Source: Allomyces macrogynus ATCC 38327 (taxonomy: Eukaryota > Blastocladiomycota > Blastocladiomycetes > Blastocladiales > Blastocladiaceae). From it: 64,000 nt of DNA. The notes under the pieces are model-generated. The model worked only from the letters and a program-made list of their open reading frames with translations, did no database searches and was not told the origin of the DNA. Below are positions 13,116-23,837 of the stretch, in pieces. Position numbers and translations under genes: made by a program. The stretch's first letter is position 1. Each line of letters starts with the position of its first letter. The stretch covers positions 74,716-138,715 of the forward strand of contig GG745352.1 in the NCBI GenBank assembly GCA_000151295.1, given 5' to 3'.

Positions 13116-14482
13116 TTACCGCGAATATGGCGCCGCTGCTTTCCTCGCCTGATGCAGTCGCGCTGGCGCCGGCCGCGTCGCCGCGGGTGTCGGTGTCAGG
13201 ACAGGTGCCGCCGTGACTGTCGGATCGTCCGCGCGTTTCCATAGCGCAAGCTTCGCGTCTTCGCCGCCCGAGACCATCTGTCCCGTGGTAAAATCGAGCG
13301 CGACGGACCGGACCACGTCGGTGTGCGCGGTCGGCAGCGTCTGGCAGTGTTGCAGGCCGTCGAGCGAGACGTGCAGGAGGGACAGAGAGCCGCTAGTCGA
13401 GAAGTAGAGGTGAGTGAGGGAGGTGGGGATGGAAGAGTGGGTGCCGGACGGTGTACCTGTGCGATCCAGCGGCCATGTAGAGCCGCTGCGTTGCCGGATC
13501 GAATTCGCAGTCGACAACGTAGTCGATGGGCGTCGATGCGGTCGAGTGTTGCCGCACGTCGCCAAAGTCCTTTAGCAAGTCGCCCTATTCCACCACGTCC
13601 ATCAGCGCGCGCGTCTCCAACTCCGATCCAATCGACCAAACGTACCTCGGCCGACCACACACTAAACGTCTCGATGTGCGTGCTCATCCAGACATACTCC
13701 CCCGCCGGCCCAAACCAGCCAACCTTATTCACCGAACTGCCCGACGGCATCGAACCTACCAAATCCTCATCCTCGTCCCAGTGCACCAGATCAAACACGC
13801 ACGCGACGCCGTCCGTCGACCCGGAGAGCAGCCGCGTTGGGACGGACGGATGGAAATGCAATTGCGTGACATCGTCGGCAACCGACTCGGAAAACGTGTG
13901 CATTAGTGGGGTCTCCGCGTGCCGCAGGTCGTAAAAGTGAATGTAGGCGTCGGCGCCCGTCAGTTCGGTTCCCGCCGCGAGGAGGTTGGCGGCGGGGCTG
14001 ACAGCGTGCGAGAGGATAGATTGGCGGTTCGGGGCTAAGGATTAGGATCGGCAAGTCAGTTGGTGGGGTGTGGAGAAAGGAAACGCAGGACGAGAGCGCA
14101 CCCTTCCAGGCAAGCACTGGCGCCTGCGGCCTGCGCAGGTCCCAGGCAAACACGTTCCCGTCTCGAGCCGACGAGATGAGCGTGTTCGGGTCGGTGCTGA
14201 GGAACGTCAGGTTGGAAATCGTGCCCGTGTGCGCAATCTACTGCGCTCGACGACCGTCAATCCTCCATTCTCGAGCCTGGACCATCTTGGACGGGCCCGC
14301 ACCAGACTGCCCTGCAGGTTCAGCAGCGGATCATAGATCTTGATCTGGTTGTCGGAGGCCGAGACGGCCATGGCGTTTTGCGTGGCGACGACATCGAAAA
14401 TGTACTCGCCATTGACCGAAAACAGCAGGTCCTTGGCCTTGGCAAGCGGCGGGAGCAGGTTGACGTGCGGGAGCGCCGTCAT
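13116..14482 (-). CDS. WD40-repeat protein, WDR89-like
   Basis: Five exons on the minus strand, 14303-14482, 14102-14237, 13646-14034, 13457-13584 and 13116-13392, give 369 residues in frame, close to the size of animal WDR89 (about 390). WD repeats are visible as NQIKIYDPL, DGNVFAWDLRR, AYIHFYDLRHAETPL, the segment LLSGSTDGVACVFDL, and MVSGGEDAKLALWKR. The order and wording of the STDGVACVFDL repeat are typical of WDR89. The protein should form one seven-bladed propeller acting as a scaffold; its molecular role is not well defined in any organism. The chosen ATG begins MTALPHVNLLPP; the frame is open a little further upstream without an ATG. It is transcribed away from the NAP/SET gene across a 260-bp shared spacer. 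Confidence 0.82.
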
Positions 14483-14742
14483 TTGCGCAGATTGCTGGTC
14501 CAATGCGTGCTGGTGGTTGCTGGCGGTGCAAGCTGAGAGCGACGGCGGCACCGGCGTCGTGGTGATCGTCGAGGTTGATCACCGCGAGCAGATTCAGGAA
14601 GGCTTCGATGGCAACGCGTCAGGTGACACCCAGAGGACCGCGTCAACAAACCACCCCACACGCGTTTTCGATCCTCTCGCACCGCACAACGCCGCACTGG
14701 GACGTTGTCGACACCACCAACTTCACCAGCACCACCAACACC
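14483..14742. promoter_or_regulatory. Short divergent promoter region, WDR89-like / NAP
   Basis: Only 260 bp separate the two divergent ATGs, so both core promoters and 5' UTRs must be packed here. I see no canonical TATA box. Confidence 0.5.
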
Positions 14743-15819
14743 ATGGCGCGCCAGAACAAGAAGGCCAAGACCTCGCACCCGCAGGCTGCGACGCAGCCGA
14801 AGCAGCAGCAGCAGCAGTCGCAACCCAAGGGCAAGGCACCCGCAAAACCCGCCGCCGCGCCGTCGGCCAAGCCCATCCAGCGCGAAAACTTGCGCAAGCA
14901 GAAGAAGAAGGATCAGGCCAAGAACCAGCCGAAGCCCGCTGCCGCTGCCGCTGCCAAGAAGCCATCCGCAACCGCTGCCGAGTACTCCGACTCCGACTCG
15001 TCCGAGCCCGAGCTCGCCGTCGAAGCCGACCTGCCCAACGACGACGCCGAAATCGCCGCACTCTCGGCGATTGAAAAGAAGCTCGATGCGCTCGACCAAG
15101 AGTACCAGGCCGCTTTGTTGCGCATTACCGCCGAGATCGAGGCCAAGCGCGCGCCGCTCTACGTGCAGCGCAGTGCCGTGACGCGCAAGTTGCGTCTTTT
15201 CTGGCCAACGACGATCACGGCGCTGCCGATCGCGGAAGAAATGATCGAAGAGGTGGACGTCCCGCTTCTGTCCAAACTGGTCGACCTGATGGTCGTGCGC
15301 GACGCCGAGAACCCGGCGAGTTACCAGATCACGTTCGAGTTTGCGCCCGATAACGGCCTGCTCGCCAAGTCCACGGTCGCGCTGCGTGTCGCCGCGTCGT
15401 CGCCGACCGAGGCCGAGGTGCGCACTGTCGAGCCGCTCACGTTCTTGCCAGGCAAGGACTTTACGGGGCTCGCCGAGGTGAAGAAGGACGAGGCGGGCAA
15501 AAAGGGCAAGAAGCGGCCCGCGTCCTACATGGGTTTCTTCACCTACTTTTTCCCGACGCGCGATAACATGGACGAGGCCGTCGAGTTTTTCAACGACTTG
15601 GCCGGCAACCTGTTCCCGGCGGCGCCCGGGATTTACATGGACATGCGCGAGGCCAAGCAGAGCGTTGTGCTGGGTGGTGCGGACGGCGACGATTCCGATA
15701 TGGAGGGCGTGTTTGACGACGAGGACGGGTCAGACGACGAGGAGGGCGGCAACGCATTGGATGAGGACGACGACGACGACGATGACGACGACGACGACGA
15801 CGACGAGATGTCCGAGTAA
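14743..15819 (+). CDS. NAP/SET-family histone chaperone
   Basis: An intronless frame of 358 residues starting at an ATG in the context CACCATGGCG. The N-terminus is basic and Gln/Lys-rich (MARQNKKAK and KKKDQAKNQ). An amphipathic helix, IEKKLDALDQEYQAALLRI, is the dimerisation helix expected of this family. The earmuff-like domain follows, with FWPTTITAL and ASYQITFEFAP and later FFTYFFPTRDN. The C-terminus is a long acidic tail that ends in an almost pure Asp tract encoded by GAC repeats near 15770-15807. Such proteins bind histones H2A-H2B or H3-H4 and shuttle between cytoplasm and nucleus in chromatin assembly. I cannot tell NAP1-type from SET-type with certainty; the short N-terminus and FWPT motif lean toward SET. 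Confidence 0.85.
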   Translation: MARQNKKAKTSHPQAATQPKQQQQQSQPKGKAPAKPAAAPSAKPIQRENLRKQKKKDQAKNQPKPAAAAAAKKPSATAAEYSDSDSSEPELAVEADLPNDDAEIAALSAIEKKLDALDQEYQAALLRITAEIEAKRAPLYVQRSAVTRKLRLFWPTTITALPIAEEMIEEVDVPLLSKLVDLMVVRDAENPASYQITFEFAPDNGLLAKSTVALRVAASSPTEAEVRTVEPLTFLPGKDFTGLAEVKKDEAGKKGKKRPASYMGFFTYFFPTRDNMDEAVEFFNDLAGNLFPAAPGIYMDMREAKQSVVLGGADGDDSDMEGVFDDEDGSDDEEGGNALDEDDDDDDDDDDDDDEMSE

Positions 15820-16512
15820 TTCCGCCGGTTGCGTCGGCGTTGAGCGGGCGGAGAGTGGAGTTTGGTGTGGTCGTGATCCATTTTTTTTTTTTTTAACATT
15901 TCACGGCAGGTAGCAGCAGCCTTCGTGGATATTTCTTGTGTTGCTGCTCCTGTCGCGCACCCGTGGCCCCGCGCTGCACGATCCAGGTGCCCGACAGGCA
16001 CGCGATTGACATGCATCGCGGCGAGGGTCGTCGCGCACCGTCGCGAGGGCAGCGCGGTCCGCAATCTTGGCTCATTCCGGTTCACTTTCGAGCACGAGAT
16101 GGGACGACGCTGTCACACCTTGTCTCTCGCTGCGGAAAATCAAGAAGCCAATTTCATGCGCAGGTTTTCTGCCTCGTTATTTCATTTTCCATGGCGAGCA
16201 TGCATCTGCAGGGCCGCCAGCAGCCGTGTCAGGGACGTGGCGCCGCTGGCCTTGCGCCATGACGGCAGCGGTGTGCAAGCCACTTGCCGCCGGGGGAAGT
16301 CGGGAAGTCGGGTCGGACCTCGTGCACAAACACGGCCGGTGGCAACGGCCCGCTCTGAGCAGCGAGCACGACGCAACGCAACACGTGACCCCAGCCCGAG
16401 CACGCGCGCAAACAAGCGCCGCAACAACACGCGATCAACACGGCGGCAGGGCCGCCCAAGAGAGCAGCACATGCTCGTTCCCCGTTCCCCGTGTGTGGCC
16501 ACCTTCCGGCCC
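15820..16512. other. Intergenic region with T14 tract and carrier promoter
   Basis: Contains a 14-nt T run at 15881-15894, probably in the 3' flank of the NAP gene, and then the upstream region of the ADP/ATP carrier. No separate gene is supported. Confidence 0.55.
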
Positions 16513-16518
16513 GTATAA
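16513..16518 (+). promoter_or_regulatory. TATA box of the ADP/ATP carrier gene
   Basis: TATAAA within CCGTATAAAGCGCGGCCGC, 88 bp upstream of the ATG at 16601. This fits a start site near 16543 and a 5' UTR of about 60 nt. A similar GTATAAAGCGCG string stands upstream of malate synthase on the minus strand. Confidence 0.65.
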
Positions 16519-16600
16519 AGCGCGGCCGCCCCCACCGCTCCGTCTCCTCCTCTTCCGTCGCGCATCCCTTTCGCCGTCCTCGGATTGCACCCCTTTCACC

Positions 16601-17786
16601 ATGGCCAAGGACAAGACCCCCAAGTCGACCGAGGAGCAGGTCAAGTCGTTCCTGCTCGACCTTGCCGCCGGTGGCACGGCGGGCGGTATCTCGAAGACCG
16701 TCGTCGCCCCCATCGAGCGCGTCAAGCTGCTCCTGCAGGTCCAGGCTGCCTCGACCCAGATTGCTGCCGACCAGCAGTACAAGGGCATCATGGACGCGTT
16801 CCGCCGTATCCCGGCCGAGCAGGGTTTCTCGTCGTTCTGGTACGCTTTCACCGATTTCTCGGCGTCGTCGGGCCGCTCGTGTGCTCGTTTCGGCGGTGGT
16901 GGTCGTTTCTCGGTGATGGGCAGCATTCGAGCGAACGTGTGGCGTTTTTGCCCGTCTCCCACCCTGGTCGACTCGCCATCTCCACCGCCACCGTCCATCG
17001 ACGACCCGCGCGACCGCGAAGCCGTCCTTCGTCCAAATCGCAACACCTTTGGCTCACCCTCCTTGCACTTCATTTGCAAACAGGCGCGGTAACCTCGCCA
17101 ACGTCATCCGCTACTTCCCGACGCAGGCGCTCAACTTTGCGTTCAAGGACAAGTACAAGAAGCTCTTCGTGCGCCACAACCCCAAGACCGACTTCTGGAA
17201 GTTCTTCGCGGGCAACCTCGCCTCGGGCGGTGCTGCCGGTGCCACGTCGCTGCTCTTCGTCTACCCGCTCGACTTTGCGCGTACGCGTCTCGGCGCTGAC
17301 GTTGGCAAGGGCGATGCGCGCCAGTTCAACGGTCTTGCGCACTGCATCTCGACCATCTACAAGCAGGACGGCGCCAAGGGTCTCTACCGCGGCTTCGGCG
17401 TGTCGGTGTTCGGTATCATTGTCTACCGCGCGGCCTTCTTTGGTGGTTACGACACGGCCAAGGCCATGTTCCTCAAGGACCCCAAGTCGGCGCCGTTCTG
17501 GCAGAACTGGATGATCGCGCAGGTCGTGACGACCATGGCCGGTGTCATCTCGTACCCGTTCGACACGGTCCGTCGTCGCATGATGATGCAGGCCGGTCGC
17601 GCCGATATCCTCTACACGTCGACGCTCGACTGCTGGAAGAAGATTGCCGTCAACGAGGGCCCGCGCGCCTTCTTCAAGGGCGCGCTCTCGAACGCGATTC
17701 GCGGCTCGGGTGGTGCCCTGGTCCTCGTCATCTACGACGAGATCCAGAAGATGCTCGGCTTCGAGGGCGGCGCTGGCGGCGAGTAA
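16601..17786 (+). CDS. Mitochondrial ADP/ATP carrier
   Basis: Two exons, 16601-16839 and 17084-17786, join across a 244-bp intron into 313 residues, the usual length. Three carrier repeats carry the PX[DE]XX[KR] signature: PIERVK, PLDFAR and PFDTVR. The RRRMMM motif specific to ADP/ATP carriers follows the third. The protein exchanges cytosolic ADP for matrix ATP across the inner mitochondrial membrane. It has the short N-terminus expected and no cleavable presequence. The ATG has a CACC context and a TATA box lies 88 bp upstream. High expression is likely, from the strong codon bias and core promoter. It is preceded on the same strand by the NAP gene. Confidence 0.97.
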
Positions 17787-18768
17787 GGTCGTTTGGTGGT
17801 CGTGGGCGGTGCGCGCGCGCTGCTGTGACGCGTTGCGAGTCGGTTGGTCGTGTTTGCTCCGTTGCTCTTGTCCAAGGTCTTTCGTGTGTGCCAGTACCCG
17901 TGGCCCAGTGTGGGATCGGGCGTGTGCGCTCGAGGTCGTGCCATCGGGCAAGGGCTTTGCAGACGCGGTCGTGCCGTCTCGTGCGCGACGCGGCGGCGGC
18001 TGCAAGTGTTGTGGGGTCTCGGGTGTGTACGCTTGCCGTAGAGCGGGGCCCCGCGTCGCCACCGCTCCTCTTGCAGTTCCCCCTTTATCTTTCGGTGTCT
18101 GTTTAGTTGCAATGAACATAGCTTCCCGTGGTGATTTTCAAATTGTTGTGTCGTGGTGGTTTGCGCGTCAGCCATGTCGTTAGTCTCTTTGTCCGTGTTT
18201 GAGGAGATGGATGCCCCTGAGACCGCTGGACCGAGTCAACTGGACCGCCTTGTCTGGACGACGTCGTCGCGCAAGCGATCGTTGAGATCCTCACAACGCA
18301 AGTACGACAGTGCCGAAGCCAGTGTTTGGAGGACGGCAGAATCTGGGAGTGAGGAAGCCGCCCCACACCGTTGATCAGGTCACGTGAGTGATACAGGCCT
18401 GGTTGACCTCAACCTGATCACAATTCGCTCTCCGACACTTCCACCACTCGGTACCGGATTGCCTTCATATCGACCCCGGCCAACCAACGCTCACTTGCTG
18501 CATTCGGACGGCACCGCGAGCAACAACCACGACATTCTCGTTCGGCGATCTCGAATTTGACCTCACTCAACTGTTGCTCGACATCACGCCGACCAACTTT
18601 TGATTCTCGGCGGCACCCCACGACGTGGCACTTCCGTGCGCCTTTGTTGACCGTGCACCGATAAGCCGACGCTCCGCTCACCTTGCCCGCCCGCCGCTGC
18701 TGCTGCCGCTTCCGTTGCCGCGCCGCACCGTACTTCCGCTCGCACCGACCCGACCCCACGCACCAACC
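17787..18768. other. Intergenic region, no confident gene
   Basis: The 3' flank of the carrier and the upstream region of mitochondrial uS8. Two short frames could code: a plus-strand one from the ATG at 18174 (MSLVSLSVFEEMDAPETAG) to 18374, and a minus-strand one ending at 18418 that contains VEQQLSEVKFEIAERECRG. Neither has a recognisable domain or a full splice model. A CACGTGA E-box-like site lies near 18383. Confidence 0.4.
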
Positions 18769-19242
18769 ATGCCGCTGATCCACAACGTGTGCTCGCACCT
18801 GCAAAACGCCTTTCGTGCGCGGCTGCGGTCGACCTGCGTCCCGCAATCCCGCCTGAACGAAGGCCTGCTCACGCTCCTCCGCGACCAAGGGTTTGTCTCG
18901 TCGGTGATGCACGGCACGCACGAGGGCCCGCATATCGCGACCAACCAGATCGCGCACCGCCGGCTGTGGGTGAACTTGAAGTACACGGGCGCCGCGCTCG
19001 ATACGCCCGTGCTGTCGGCGATGAAAACGATCTCCAAGCCGTCGCGCCGTGTGTTTGCGAGCCATGACGAGTTGGCGGAAGTGGCGGCTGGGCGCAAGTG
19101 CCGCCGGTTGCAGTTTTTGGGGCTCAAGACGCCGTTGGCCCCGGGGGAGGTGGTCGCGGTGAGTACGGCGCAAGGGGTGCTGGATTTGCATACGGCGGTC
19201 GAGAAGGGGATGGGTGGCGAGGTGCTGTGCACGATTTCGTGA
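18769..19242 (+). CDS. Mitochondrial ribosomal protein uS8m
   Basis: Single exon of 157 residues. It starts MPLIHNVCSHLQNAFRARL and carries the uS8 features: an N-terminal helix, a central GLLTLLRDQGFVSSV segment, RRLWVNLKYT, and the C-terminal STAQGVLDLHTA and GGEVLCTIS, which is the conserved rRNA-binding end. The length fits mitochondrial S8 of fungi rather than the bacterial protein. It should bind helix 21 of the small-subunit mitochondrial rRNA. The first ATG that gives the family N-terminus was chosen; the open frame extends 48 codons upstream without resemblance to the family. No clear presequence is visible, as in other fungal uS8m proteins, where targeting is internal. Confidence 0.85.
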   Translation: MPLIHNVCSHLQNAFRARLRSTCVPQSRLNEGLLTLLRDQGFVSSVMHGTHEGPHIATNQIAHRRLWVNLKYTGAALDTPVLSAMKTISKPSRRVFASHDELAEVAAGRKCRRLQFLGLKTPLAPGEVVAVSTAQGVLDLHTAVEKGMGGEVLCTIS

Positions 19243-19452
19243 GTTGTGTTGAATGGGGGGCTTGGATTGGTTTTGATACAAGTAGTCTAGTGTTTTCTTT
19301 TGACCTGTCGCTTCGGATTTGATTGCCGAGCGAAAGAGCGAAAGCAAACGAGATTCTTTGTCCAGTAAACGATCGAGTCGCGATCCAACAATCAAAGCAC
19401 GCCCAACCAGTCCTCTTTCTAACCGTTCAAGTCTTTCTCCCTTCTCCACCAC

Positions 19453-20837
19453 TTACTTTATAAAGACGCGACACACGGCCTCGCGCACGTACCGCCGCCG
19501 CCGCAGTTCCGGGACCGGCCAGACACTCTTCTTCGCCCCAGCCTCCCAGACCGGCCGCCCTCCGCATCCATCACCCCACTCCAATACTCCCAATCCCCGC
19601 TCTCCACCCACCCCCGCTCCCCCTCCTCCACTTCCTCCACCCACCGCCACTCCACATCCGCAACCCGCGCCAACCACGGCTCCTCGTCCCCCTCCTGCTC
19701 ATGCCCCCATGCCGTCGGCACCCCGACGTGCGCACAAATCGCGTTATTCATCGCTTCCACCACCCCCACATCCGGCAACCCCAGCGCGCCGACATCCAAA
19801 AGGCGCCCGTCGGGCGGCAACTCGACCGCGTACCGCGCCGAAAACAGCGTCGTCCCCAACAGCAACTCGCGATCGTGCCGGTCGAGCGCGGGCGAGTACC
19901 CGCCCCACACGCGGAACCGGTCCACCTTGAATATGCTGAATTGCACGGTCAACGTCAACCCAGGCTGCGCGTTGGGGGCGCGGGCGCGGGTGGGCTATGC
20001 GCCTGCGCGGATCATCACCGGGGTCACCGGGACTTCCACCTCTGGCGCGGTATTGCCGACCGCGCGCGGCGCGTGCCAGCAGAGCGGTACCGCCCCCGCG
20101 ACACAGACGGCCAAGTGCAGTGGCAGCAACCAGTTGAGGAACAGCCATGCGGGGAACGTGGCGGCAATGGCGGTCGCGGCGCGTTTAGTCGCGACGGGGT
20201 CGCGCCAGGTGGCGAGGTCGACGGGCGCGCGCGCGGACCGGATGGCCGACTGGAATTGCGCGGCGAGCCAGGAGACGTCGTGTAAGGTCACGCGCCATTC
20301 GGGCGCCGACGCAAAGATGCGCGCGCGCCGGGTTAGCGAGGTGGCGAGGGTCTCTGGGACTTGGACAGCGTCGGCAGCGGGGTTAGTGACGACCTGCTCG
20401 TCGTCGTCGCCGTCCTGCGCGTCCGCCGCGCGAGTGCGTCGACGGCGCTGCCGTCCCTCATCGCCAGTCCCCGGGTATGTCAATGCCAGTACCCCCAATA
20501 CGGCCGTATGCGGGACGACAACCGCGAGCGTCGGTGCCGCCGCACAAGTGCCGATCCACGCGAGTAGCAGCGCCACGGCAGCGACTGGATCGTCCCAGGT
20601 GACGGCGCGGGACAGGTGCCGCGTTGCCGCACGCACGCCGTGGAGCTTCACGCGCGAGGTGCGGACCAGGTACGGCGACTTGACGACGAGTGGGGTCAAC
20701 AGCGTGCGCGCGTCGGCGGCGCCACTCGCGACGGTGCGCGCCAGGGATTTAAGAGATGCCGTGGGGGTGGCGTCGGGGTCGGTAGGCGGGTCCAGGGCGA
20801 GCGGGGCCGGTGGGGGTGGTGGGGCGGCGACGGGCAT
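19453..20837 (-). CDS. Pex24/Pex30-like peroxin with DysF domain; frame interrupted twice
   Basis: From the ATG at 20837 (MPVAAPPPPPAPLALD) one frame runs to a TAG at 19995-19997 and then continues. The first part has reticulon-like membrane segments (AVVVPHTAVLGVLALTYPG, and WLFLNWLLPLHLAVCVAGA). The second has the DysF-type features VQFSIFKVDRFRVWGG, EWRWVEEVEEGERGWVE and the terminal Arg cluster RRRRYVREAVCRV. Such proteins sit at ER-peroxisome contacts and control peroxisome number. The TAG might be removed by a 96-nt in-frame intron (19995-20090, donor GTACCG). A second break near 19587-19590, in a G run, requires one extra base to reach the Arg cluster. Either it is a recent pseudogene or one intron and one homopolymer error explain it. 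Confidence 0.65.
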
Positions 20838-21051
20838 GATGGTTGGAGGAAGGTGAGCGGGCGGGTGGTAGTTTCTGGCAGCGACGCGGTGGAGTCGGTG
20901 GCGAGCGCGGCAGGTGTGCGATCGCGGCGAGTATTTAGTTCGAGTTGGAGTCTGGAGTGGACCAGTTTGGAGAGAGAATGCAGGATGTTGGAGACGTTGA
21001 CCGACAAGGATGGACACGATTTGAACAGTGATCAGGGTGAAATGAGCAGAA

Positions 21052-22178
21052 ATGAGCGTCGTCAGACGCACTTTTTCGACTCGGACTCAATCTGCATTCC
21101 TCGATGCGATACAGCAAAACATCGACTGCGACCAAAATAGTCTCCTTCGGCTCATGTCCAAGCTTGCAGCCATTGCACTTGAACTTCGTCTGGTTGAATC
21201 GCTTCGGGTGCTCCTCACGCACGATCTGCCCCCGAAACCAGTCAATATGTGCGGCAACTTCCTCAGGATCATGTGCAGTGACACTGAGTTCCGCGTCGTG
21301 CTGCCGTGGTACCGGACCATACTTACTCTTCAGCACCAGTGGGTTCGCAATGCCCCCATCGATGTGCTGGCCGTTTTGCGCGAGTATGCGTCAAAGTACC
21401 AACCATCTCGTTTCAACGCTGCTCATGGATCTCGACCTCATCGATGCAATTCGTACAGTTGACGAGACTGCCATTGCGGCATTGCTATTTCCTCCACCAG
21501 CCAAAATCTCAACGACACCGAACCCTTTGCCAAAGATATGAAATGGGGTTGGGAGCGGGTCCCCGCCATATTGGCCACGGCCGGTCACTTGGATACTGCT
21601 ATCCGACTGCTCAACCAAGGCGTGTGGGATCTGAAGGATCCCCACATGTGGCAGCTCGTCTTCGCCTACGCCTTCGCGAAGGGAACATCAATCTGGTCGC
21701 GCATCTCCTGGGTCCAGTTGGCCGTCCAGACGGCCGCGCGACCTGCGCTCTACCCATCACGTCACTGCCCATGCTCAAATGGATCATATCACGCAGCGAC
21801 TCTGCACCATTCCTTGGGCTCATCTGGGCCATGAACGCGTTCCGCCAGGCGTTGCAGTGGATGATCGAGGTTTCGCGCGACGAGGGCATCGCGCTCCTCA
21901 GCACGCTCTTCACGTCGTCGCACTTGTATTTAGCTGTGCGCCGGAATGGGGGAGACAGGGTCGATGTGCTCCGTTATTGTCCAGAGCCAGCCGTGATTGA
22001 GCAAATGATCAAGCATCCGTCACTGCAGCGTGTGCGGCTCGCAGCGCATTCGAATTGGATGCTCGCCGTGGCACGCGCGCAAGGGGCGGAAAAGTCTGTT
22101 GCCATGTTGTTGGCTAAAGCGAAAGTCAAGGCAACGGATCGTGCTCCATTGCCCTTCCAGAGGTCGCACCATGCATGA
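21052..22178 (+). pseudogene. Ankyrin-like repeat gene, broken copy A
   Basis: Plus-strand segments in shifting frames form one protein-like series. They include RLVESLRVLLTHDLPPKPVN, then ILATAGHLDTAIRLLNQGVW, then MLKWIISRSD and ALQWMIEVSRDEGIALLSTL, then PEPAVIEQMI and NWMLAVARAQGAEKSVAMLL. The helix-turn-helix wording (AGHLDTAIRLL and GNINLVAHLL) is ankyrin-like but degenerate. At least two frameshifts, one before 21538 and one near 21680, separate the parts, and no GT-AG intron of normal size explains both. Paralogues lie at 23838-24300, 32290-32990 and 50642-51435. Function unknown; large ankyrin-like families of this type often act as protein-protein adaptors, sometimes with F-boxes. 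Confidence 0.55.
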
Positions 22179-22449
22179 TGTGATGCTCAGCACGTCTGGC
22201 GTCACAAAGTGCATCTGACATGTCAACGGTTGAAGATGTTCGAGGTTGTCCACCGTAAATCGCTCAGAAAGATGGCGGCTCAAAATGCTGCAGAGGCCGA
22301 GCATTATTGTGCGAACCTGACGTTGCCAGCAACAGCTCGTCGTCCTGATCTCTAACACAAATGATTCAGTCCCGAGTCCAAAACTGCGCCAAATCGGCAA
22401 CTTCATTGCGCCAACCACGCGCGCACAAACCGCACAGACTCGCTCACCA

Positions 22450-22984
22450 TCATCTTCGAGCAAACATGCCCGGCCACTGGGTCCACGACTTGAGCCAAAA
22501 CCTCTTCCCGCTCCGCACGCGCAAAATCGCGTTTAGCCGAACTATCCTGGACTTAAGTGTGAAGAAGCGCGACAGCGATACGCACTGGAGCGCATACATG
22601 TCGATCGCATGGTTCGCGTTGGTCTTGTCTGGCTGCTTGGGCTCGAGCCACGAGTAGTTTGCACGCTCGCCGACCAACCGCTCGCCATGATTGCGCTGGC
22701 CAAACGCGACCGCGAGCAACGGCGGGCCCTTGACAGATTTGTCATCGTTTTGGCTCACAAATGCGTTGCACATGGCGTCGACGCCGTTCACATCGCCCAC
22801 CAGCGGCCCTCATCGTTGGGAGCGGGACGCGGCATGCGATTGACGACTTGAAGCGTCATACCACCACGCCAGTGTGCGCAAAACACGATACGGCACGCAG
22901 TTGGACCATCGTCGGTGTTCTGGATCCGGTGCAGGCCGTACATGCGCACGCCGGGCAACCCGCCAACCGCACGTGCACAAAGCT
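22450..22984 (-). other. Unrecognised open frame, possible exon
   Basis: A minus-strand frame runs from about 22984 to a stop at 22450 with protein-like composition, for example GRWWAMGDVNGVDAMCNAF and PPLLAVAFGQRNHGERLVG. There is no clear start; a neighbouring frame upstream (MSTGADRCTPAELDASF) could belong to it after a frame change near 22970. I do not recognise a family. It sits between two decayed ankyrin-like copies, so it may be another fragment of a lost gene rather than an active one. Confidence 0.3.
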
Positions 22985-22999
22985 GGCGTCGAGTTCGGC

Positions 23000-23837
23000 A
23001 GGCGTGCACCGATCAGCGCCGGTCGACATGACGGCGGCAATGCGTGAGGTTGGAAACGAGCGCGAGTTTGCTTCAAAACGTCGCTGATGGTGATCATCCG
23101 CACGGTTCACAAGCTCGTTGAGTGCGTCGGCGTGACGCGAGCTGTGCGAGAGGCGCAACCTACCGCTGGGGGAAAATAACGTAACGAAGGGTGGGGATCA
23201 GTGCCATAAATAATCTCTGCCGACAACAGTGACCAGCTGTTTCGAAGGTGTGACAAGCCACTTTCGAAAATGAAAAAGGTCTAGATCGTGACTGGACGGT
23301 GTCAGAACCCCTGTTTTGTTCATCCAGCATCTGTGCTGTCCGACTGTACTTTCAGCAAGTCAAAACACGGGAAAGTATCAGACTTGATTACAATATAAAC
23401 CTTGTGCCCAAAGAAACGACAAGACCACGAGAGGGGTGACTAGAGCAAACAACCAGACGATAAGTGAGAGAACCGCACATCTGCAAATCGGAGGTGATCC
23501 GAACACATGAGCTAGTCACGAAGTGCATTTGCCAAGAGTGCACCACGACAAAGCACGATGTGCGGATTAAATGGATAGATAGCATTCACTTAAATCCAAA
23601 CGGCACATTCGCCATTCCTCCCAATAGCGATAGACATGACTCCAAGACGACACAACTGAACGAAATCCACCTTACAACAACCTTCCCAACGTCGTTGTCG
23701 CGATGAATGAGCTGACTGTGCTGCAACAGATAGCATCGCGCCCGTTCGCTGAAACACGCGCTGATGTGATACTTTTGCAGCGCATGAGCACGATCTGTCT
23801 TTTGGACAGTCGGATCATCCAGTCGGATCATCCAGCA
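23000..23837. other. Low-GC spacer with no supported gene
   Basis: Noticeably more AT-rich than the surroundings, with only short open frames. I see no domain, repeat array or RNA gene. Confidence 0.45.

Noticed and set aside
19995..19997. Reassigned TAG codon (alternative genetic code)
   Set aside because: TAG ends the kinesin, EndoU, HAD phosphatase B and RING-LON frames at the expected family C-termini, so it is a normal stop in this genome.
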